Shown here: positions 12,401-21,400 of the stretch, one piece after another
How positions within the stretch are numbered: the first letter of the stretch is position 1
Layout: every line of letters begins with the position of its first letter
Assembly (NCBI GenBank): GCA_002753725.1
Contig: PEAL01000012.1
Location: forward strand, 1-36,267
Length of the DNA stretch: 36,267 bases
Direction: 5' to 3'
DNA from: Deltaproteobacteria bacterium
GTDB lineage: Bacteria; Desulfobacterota; Desulfobacteria; Desulfobacterales; Magnetomoraceae
Position numbers and translations under genes: made by a program
Notes under the pieces: model-generated
What the model was told of the DNA's origin: nothing
Databases searched by the model: none
Seen by the model: the letters and a program-made list of their open reading frames with translations, nothing else

Positions 12401-15400
12401 TCCACCAGTTTTAAAGAAATGGTGTTAAAGCCTGTCGCGCCTATTTCCTGGCCAGAAACGCCATTAAAGGGATCAGGCCGACCATTATTGAGATATAATT
12501 TATTGACCTGATTGTCATTTCCAACAATCACATCCATATCGCCATCATTATCCATATCGCCAACTGCTATGACTGTTGTTTGATCGGTATCTGTGGTAAT
12601 GAGCAGGCTTGATTCACCATAAAAAGGATCATCGGTGCCATTGTTCAAATGAATTCGATTCTCCTGGCCATAATTCCCCACAATAATATCCATATCACCA
12701 TCCAGATCAATATCTTCAATGACGAGTGTGCGGGTTGCCTCCTGATGATGTGTCAATGAAACCCTTGTTGCAGATTCATAAGGCGTTGATGTGCCAGTGT
12801 TAAAACTGATCCGGTTGTATTCATTGTAATTACCACTGATCACATCAGGAAGGCCGTCACCATTCACATCGGCAACTGCAATCACTCGCGTATCATAGGT
12901 TTCATCGCTGATATTCACGCCTGTTATGCCATAAAAAGGATCAGCCGTGCCATTGTTTAAATAATAACGATTGGGTTGAGCTTTATTGCCGACAATTACA
13001 TCAAAATATCCATCGCCATCAATATCTGAAACCGCAATAACAGTGCTGGTATAACTATCCGCAGTAATATAGGTACCTGTCACGCCATTGAATGGATCAG
13101 ACGTTCCATTATGAATATAAATGACATTGGGCGCAATACTGTTTGAAGCGATAATATCAAGATACGAGTCACCATTTATATCCGCCACAACAAGACCAGT
13201 AAATGTGCTTTGAGTATCGGTAATTTCTGTGCCTGTTATGCCTTCGAATGGATTTGATGTAGACTGATTCAAATACAGGCGGTTGATTTCACCGCCTGAT
13301 GGAAAATTATTGTTGCCTGCAACAATGTCAATATCACCATCATTGTCCATATCGGCAATGGCCAGTTCGCGGGTATCATGGGTATCGTTAGAAATTGCGG
13401 TTCGGGTAATATTGCTGAAGGGTTCTGAGGTGCCATTGTTCAGATACAGATAATTTGTCTGAAGTGAATTGCCTTCAATTAAATCAAAATGACCATCATT
13501 ATTAATGTCATAGACAGCAATTGCTTTTGTCGAGTTGGTATCTGATGTAATGGTCATAGCGCTTACGCCATTAAATGGATCAGCAGTCTGATTGTGAATA
13601 TACAATGTATTGACCTGATTGGTATTTCCGCAAACAACATCTAAATAACCATCACCATTCATGTCTTTTAAGGCAATGGCTTCAGTGTCATAACTATCGT
13701 TTGTAATATTGATGGCAGAAACTCCATTAAAAGGATCATCAGTGCCATTGTTCAAATAAAGCTTATTGACATCTGATTCATTGGCAACCACCACATCTCT
13801 AAAACCATCATTATTGACATCGCCAACAGCAATATCCTGCGTAAGATCGATGTCACTGGTAATGGTTAAAGGCGTCACCCCATTAAAAGGATCAGCCGTG
13901 CCATTATTGATATACACATAATTTACCTGACCTTCGTTACCTTCGATGATATCCAGGTTGTCATCATTGTTAATATCTATAAGAATAATAGCTTCGGTAT
14001 TGCTGGTATAATCAGTGACATTTGATCCAGTAATGCCATCAAAAGGATTGCTCGTGCCATTGTTCAGATAAATTCTGTTTTTGACGCCATAATTTCCGGA
14101 AATGACATCTAAATGACCATCATAATTAAGATCAGCCAGGGCCAGATCGCTGGCTAAAAAGTTATCAGAAGTAATATTTTGACCGGTCACGCCAGAATAG
14201 GGTGCGGCCGTGCCATTGTTCAAATACAGCCGAAGGGGATGACCTGCACTGCCGGTAATGAGATCCATATCGCCATCGCCATCCATATCGCCGATGATTA
14301 AAGCGCTTGTGGGGTCTGTATAGGATGTTATATCTGCGCCAACAGTATTTTCTGAAAAGGCATGATAACGGTTTTGTTTTGCAGAAAGTTTCAATAATCC
14401 ATCAGATATTGACCAATTTGCGGTTGTAGCGTTTAGATCGGCATTGCTGGTTGATGAAAAATCTTCAAGAAATTGAGAAAGAGCAACATCGCTTATAGAT
14501 GTTATTGTTGGCGCACTGTTGACGGTTACATCAAAAGATGTTGATACTGTTAATCCATCAGCATCCAGAACAACAATAGTGATCGTGGAACTGCCAGATT
14601 GATTGCTTGCTGGTGCGATGGTTAGAGTATACTGATTGTTATTGCATGTGTAGCTGATATTTTGATTTGGAATGAGTGTTTCATTTGAGGATGATAAGGT
14701 CAGTGTCAAGCTGCATGGTGCAGAACCGGTATCTGTAATACTGAATGCAATGGATGTGAGAGTGGTATTTGCCGCAGTTGACTGACTTGAAATAGCTGAT
14801 ATTTCTGGCATACCAATGGTAAAAGTGCCTTCAGTTGAAAATTCTGACCCGGCAAATACAGTATCGATGGCCTGAACACCCCAATAATAGGTGCCATCAT
14901 TCAGATTTTTAACTGTCGCTGTGAGTGTTTGAATAGTCCCTCGTGCCGAAATCATGCGATACCCATTGCTGAGCGGTAAGGCCATTGGTGAAAGAATATC
15001 CATTCCCTGCGGTGTGCTGCCAATATATACATTGTAATTCAGACCTGCTGAAGTAATGGTTTCTGAATCGCTTGCGGCTGACCAGGATAAGCGAACATTT
15101 TGACCAGAAACTTCTGCATTTAAGGCTGTTGGAATAGATGGGGGTGTATTCCCGATTAAATTGTTTCGGTAGAATTTTGTTGTATTACCACCATCGATTT
15201 CTCCGGAAAATACAATATCAAGGTCGCCATCATTGTCATAGTCGCCGAGGGCCAATGCGCTGTTCGATATACCCATGAGATGAGTAGCAGCGGCTTCTTG
15301 AATAAAATTTCCATTGGTATTTCGATATATTTTCAAGATATTACCGAAAGAAGAGTGTCCTGAAATGAAAATATCCAGATCACCATCATTATCGTAGTCG

Positions 15401-18400
15401 CCAAAGAGCCCCAAACCATGATCAACGCCTGATAAATTTACTCCTGTCTGTTCGTTAAAGTTACCAGTTGTATTTTGATATAGTTTTGCAATGCTTGCAT
15501 AGCTAGTATCCCATCCGGTCAACAGGAGATCTAAATCACCATCATTGTCATAATCTCCCAGGTCAAGACTTCCATTTCTAAAACCTTCAAGCGTTATTTC
15601 AGCGTTTTCAATAAAATTATTCCCTGAATTTTCATATACTTTCGCAATCTTTCCAGTACCTGAATCACCTGCAAGGATCAAGTCCAGATCGCCATCATTA
15701 TCGATGTCTCCAAATTTTACTGAACAGGAAGAAACGCCAGTTAGCGTTATAGTGGTATATTCAGCAAAATGACCACTGGTATTTTGATAAATTTTGGCCA
15801 GGTTTCCGCCGCCAAATCCAGTGAGTAAAATATCCAGATCACCATCAGTGTCATAATCTGCAAAAGCGACTGCTCCACTTGAAACGTCAGTCAGGTTGAT
15901 TTCAGTGTATTCACTGAAATTGCCGCCTGTGTTTTCATATAGTTTTGAAATGGTATTACTGTCATTATCTACTCCAGTGATTAAAATATCCAAATCACCA
16001 TCAGTGTCATAATCGCCAATGGCTGTTGAACTGCTGGAAACACCCGCAAGTGTAATGCCTGTGTATTCACTAAACTCACCATCACTATTTTGATAAATTC
16101 TGGCGACTTTTGTTGAATTGTCGTATCCGGTAACGAGAATATCCAGATCAGCGTCATTGTCAAAATCGAAAAATTCTATTGTATACATATGTGGAAAATT
16201 AAACATTTCTGGAAATAAAACTGTCATGTCTGAAAAGGCTTCGATTGATAATGCCTGATACGCTGATTTATTGCCCGTGGGATCTCGTACAATAACAATA
16301 ATATAGTAATTACTTTTTTCATTAAGACTTGCAATCGTAGCGGTTGTTGTATTGGCTGTCCAGTTGGATATGGCTGTGGCGTTTGTTTCCCATGCCTCGA
16401 TATTATTACCAAAGTTGTTTGTTGATGTATACAGCCTGTATTCCAGTGAACTTGAAAGTGTGACAGCATCTGAAGCGGTTTCCCAATAAAGGATATTACT
16501 ATTGTCTAAAGATAAAGGCGCGTAAGTGATCGCTCCATTGTTTCCAGGAGTTGGGGCAATATCTGTTACAGTAAAACTGTATTCACTGGAAAATGGCGAG
16601 CCACTCAATGCGGTATCGATTGCCTGTACACGCCAGTAATAGGTACCAGGAGTATCAATGGTTACAGTTGCGGTTAACTGTTGAATTGTGCCCCTTTCAG
16701 CGATTTGACGATAACCATTGCTTAATGGCAGTGCCATAGGTGCTAAAATATCACTGCTGCCCGGGCTTGATCCAATACTCAGGTTGTAACTCAAACCAGT
16801 TGACGTTATTGTTTCTGCATCACTGGCAGCAGACCAGGATAAAAGAACGTTTTCTCCCTGTACAACTGCGTTCAAACCTGTTGGTTCAGAAGGCGGTGTG
16901 TTGGATGTGCAGGTATTGTTTCGATAAATTTTAGCTATTTTGGTATTACTGTCATCCGCGCCGGTGAGCAGGATATCAAGGTCGCCATCATTGTCGTAGT
17001 CGCCAAATAAGGACTGGCCGGTAAAACAGTTTTCGAACGTGATATCAGTATTTAATATAAAATTGCCGCCTGTATTTTCGTAGATGTTTGCAATTTTTGC
17101 AACACCCGTGTATCCAGTGATTAAAATGTCGAGATCACCATCATTGTCATAATCGCCAAAAGCGGCTGTTCCAGTATCGACAGCCGGAAGCGTAATGTTA
17201 TTATTGACACTGAACACGCCGCCGGTATTTTCATATATTACTGCAATACGAGTACTTCCGGTATTGCCTGCGAGTAAAATATCCAGATCACCATCATTGT
17301 CATAGTCGCCAAATGCTGCTGATGAATTGTCTACTCCGGTAAGTGAACTGGCGGTATCTTCTGTATAGTAACCATTTGTATTCTTGTATAATTTACTTTG
17401 TCTGACATAATCACTATCTTGTCCGGTCAGAAGGATATCCAGATCACCATCATTGTCATAATCGCCGAATACTGCTGAGGGATAATTCCCAACACCCGCC
17501 AGCGTAATGCCAGTATCTTCATCAAAACTGCCATTATTGTTTTGATACACTTTGGAAATGTTATTATTATTGTTATCCTGTCCGCAAATCAGAATGTCTA
17601 AATCGCCATCATTGTCATAATCGCCAAATGCTGCTGCACTGTTCTGAACACCGGCAAGGTCAATGCTTGTATCTTCAATAAAGCTGCCACCATTATTTTG
17701 ATATATTTTAGCAATTGCTGCGATTCCTGTATATCCAGTGAGCAAGATATCCAGATCGCCATCATTATCAATGTCGCCAAATGCAACTGCACCAAACATT
17801 ACCGGGGTCAGGCTGATACCGGTATCTTCAATAAAATCTCCATCAATATTTCGATATACTTTAGAAATTTTATTATAATTTGCAATATCTCCAGTGAGTA
17901 CCAGATCCAAATCGCCATCATTATCAATGTCTCCAAATGCAACTGCACTTCGGAAAACACCTGATATGGAAATGTTGTCATCTGTAGTAAATAGTGGAAG
18001 CACACTCAGCTCAAATGTTTTTTCAACAATATTGCCATTATCATTCACCTGAATGGTAATGCTTGAATTTCCTGTTGCATTCATTGAAGGAACGAATGTT
18101 ATGGTGATGGTTTCTGGTACCCCTGGTGTTGATGTGAGTGTATAACTGATGGCATCAGTGATTATATTTGAAGATGAAAAACTGATATTTTCATTGGCGA
18201 GCAAGGTTAAATTAGATGATGTTGCTGAAAGTAATAAATTTAAGCTTTCGGTACCAGTTATCTGGAATGCGATGCTGATAGATGAATTCATCACTGTTTC
18301 CTGATTTTCAATTGATGATATGTCAGGCAAATCAAATACAGTCAGATCAAACGATGTTGACGATGACAATCCATCCGGCGCAATGGCTGTCACAGTGATG

Positions 18401-21400
18401 CTTGATAATCCACTTTGACCGGTTGCAGGGATTGCAGTAATGGTATAATTCCCTGAATTACAGATATAGCTGATATTTTCAGTTGGTACCAGCACTGTAT
18501 TGGACGAATCAACAATGATGGTCAAACTGCAAGGTGCTGAACCGGTATCTGTGATGCTGAATGCAATGGATGTGAGGGTGGTATTTTCAGCGATTGATTG
18601 ACTGGAAATGGTTGAGATGTCAATCGAGGTACTTCCCAGAATCAATTCAACTCTGCTATAGCTGCTAAAGTTTAATGAATGAGCAGTTGTATTTAAAGTC
18701 GCATGGGCTGATGACCATGTATTGATTGAGTTGTCTTCTCTTTCTGCCATTTGGAGTCTGTTTTCATTATCAATAAAAGAATTTCCACTATAATGATAGT
18801 TGATATTAAAGCTTGATGAACTGCCTACAGGAAATACACCCCAATAATGATCAGTATCGATGGCTGTCCAGCCCGATGGTGGTGTTGTGATATTTGGGGA
18901 TTCATTGACCAGGAAAAGTTGAAGACCAGTGTATGTGCCGCCATCACCGATTGCAGTAAATTGATCACCATTTGATGATGCTAAATGGACAACAAAATCT
19001 GAAAATACTGAACCGGTATAATCATAAATGCTGACATCACCAATGGCTGCGCCTGATAATATCCAATCCTCATTGGTCATATTTGAAAGTGTGCCATGCT
19101 TTCCATTTCCTGAAAGGTCTAAAAGCGAAGTTCCTGAATCATGATCAAAACGATAATATGCAATCAGATTGCTGAAATTGCTGACGCGTTTACACATATG
19201 ATCACGTATATCTTGAAGTGTCAGTGGAATACGCCAGAAAGACAATTCATCGATGCGGCCATCAAAATAATAGTTACTGGCGTATGGCATGCCATTTGTT
19301 AATATGATCCCTATAGCGACATTCACATTACTATCAATATATCCTAATGAAATTGTATTATCTGGTTTGCCATTGATATAAAGACCGACATTCATTTCAT
19401 TTTTAACAACAGCAACGTGATACCACTTATTCAGTTTAATTGTTTCATTTGAACTGACTTTTTGAAAGGTTCCAGTACTCTGACCATATTGAAGTTTTTG
19501 ATTTTCTACTCTGAATTCTGCCACGCAATTACTTTCTCCAGCAACCTGACCGGCAGAAATAATTGATGCAACAGTTGGATATGACTCCATATATATCCAG
19601 GCCATGATAGAAAAAGTATTGGGCCAAGTATAGTTTTCCATCGTGACAACATAATCATCAACGCCATCAAAATCTAAGGCATTGCCCGCGCTCGGGGGAG
19701 AAAAAACAACCAGAAAATGAGAAGAACTGGTTAACCCCTCAGAATCCTCAACTGTAATGGTAATTGTTGCGTATCCACTTTGCGTTGACGCTGGCGTAAT
19801 ACTAATCATATAACTACCAGCACTGCATGTATAGCTGATATTTTGTATGGGTACGAGTGTTTCGTTGGATGACGTTAGGGTCAAATTTAAACTGCATGGC
19901 GCGTTATCTACATCACTGATGTTCACAGGAATTGAAAGCGATGAACCCGCAGGCGTTGATTGTGTGATAATATCTCCAATGAAAGGCGCTCCCTTTTTAT
20001 AACCAATGGTGTAATACCCATCTTGCAAGTCAGTATTGGATACCTGAAATAATATCTGATCACCCACTTTTGAAACATTAATTCCTTGAAAGGCAGAAAA
20101 ATTGTCATTAGTATTTGAGCGGTATAAAAGCGTATAATCTTGTGGATTTGTAGCAGCCGAATTTATGCCGGAATCACTGAAATCAAAACCAATGGTTAAT
20201 GTATCGGTCGGCGGGTTACTGGCTTCTGTTTTATCAATATACCAGGTTCTGGACCATCGGCGTTCAATACTTCCAGAAAGGTTCGTCCAGGAATAGGTAT
20301 TTTCAGACTGTGCATGGCCGGCCATGACATAGTCGCCGGGATCGTTTAAGAAGTTAAGTCTATCCATTAAAACTAAGCCAGAAGCTGATGAAATCGCTTT
20401 TTTCCCATCATCTTCTCGGCCAACACCGATAACATCTTTATCAAAGGTCGTTGATGTATATTTATCAAGACTTGTGGGGGTCAGTGCAATGGTATATTTT
20501 GCAGACAGATAGTTTTGGACAATTGTTTTTTGAGCATTATTCAAAGGCACTGTATACATAATAATTTCAGAAATATGACCTTTCCACACATAAGGTGATG
20601 CATAATTAACTGCACCAATGCGGATTTCATCACTCTGGTTTCTTTTCAAAGGCCCTGTAAAAAGGTTATTTTGACCGATGATTTCACCATTTTCAGCATA
20701 TGTTTCACCGGTTAATCTGCTCCATGAAACATCAATCATTGTCCAGTCAGTGCCAATATGGGTTGTATTTTGAACCGATGTCATACCGCCTTCACTGACA
20801 AATGTCGCATAGCCCTGATCATTGATCACACCAATGGCATATGAGGCCATTAAATCATTATTGAGATTCCATAAGGAGATAATCTCATGTTCGGTGGATG
20901 AGCCATCGTAATCTACCACAGCAAAGACAGACATTTCTTCGGGATTTAAACTTTGCCTGTTCGGCATTTTTAGATAACCATCAGTGCCATCAAAATAGAT
21001 CGCAGGATGACCATTTTGAATGTTTTCCTGAAAAGTGGTTGTATTGATAGCAGAAAAGATATGATTATTACCGGATGTATCCGCCCATTGTGTAAGGGCT
21101 TCTCCATGACTGAGTGTTGTAATGGTGTCAGCTTTTAACCAGAGCGATAAAGCTGAAGTTCCATCGGTTGAACCAACACCGCCAGGCCCATTGGTGTCGG
21201 GCGGTACTTGACCACCGATAGAATAATAACCGGTAGCGAGTTGATTGGAGGCTATCTCAAATATGATCGTATTTTCTCTTTTTCTGGTTGATACAGTGGG
21301 TTTTATCGTAAAATTACCGGTGGTTCCAGGACGAAATAAAAGGCTGTAATCCTGAGGATCACCGGCTATAAATTCAAAACCCGATTTTTCGAAATCAAAG

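Noticed and set aside
6116..17995. Regularly spaced similar sequences that could suggest a CRISPR array
   Set aside because: The repeat period is about 150 bp, units are imperfect and lie in one long reading frame encoding FG-GAP blades. There are no constant repeats with unique spacers.
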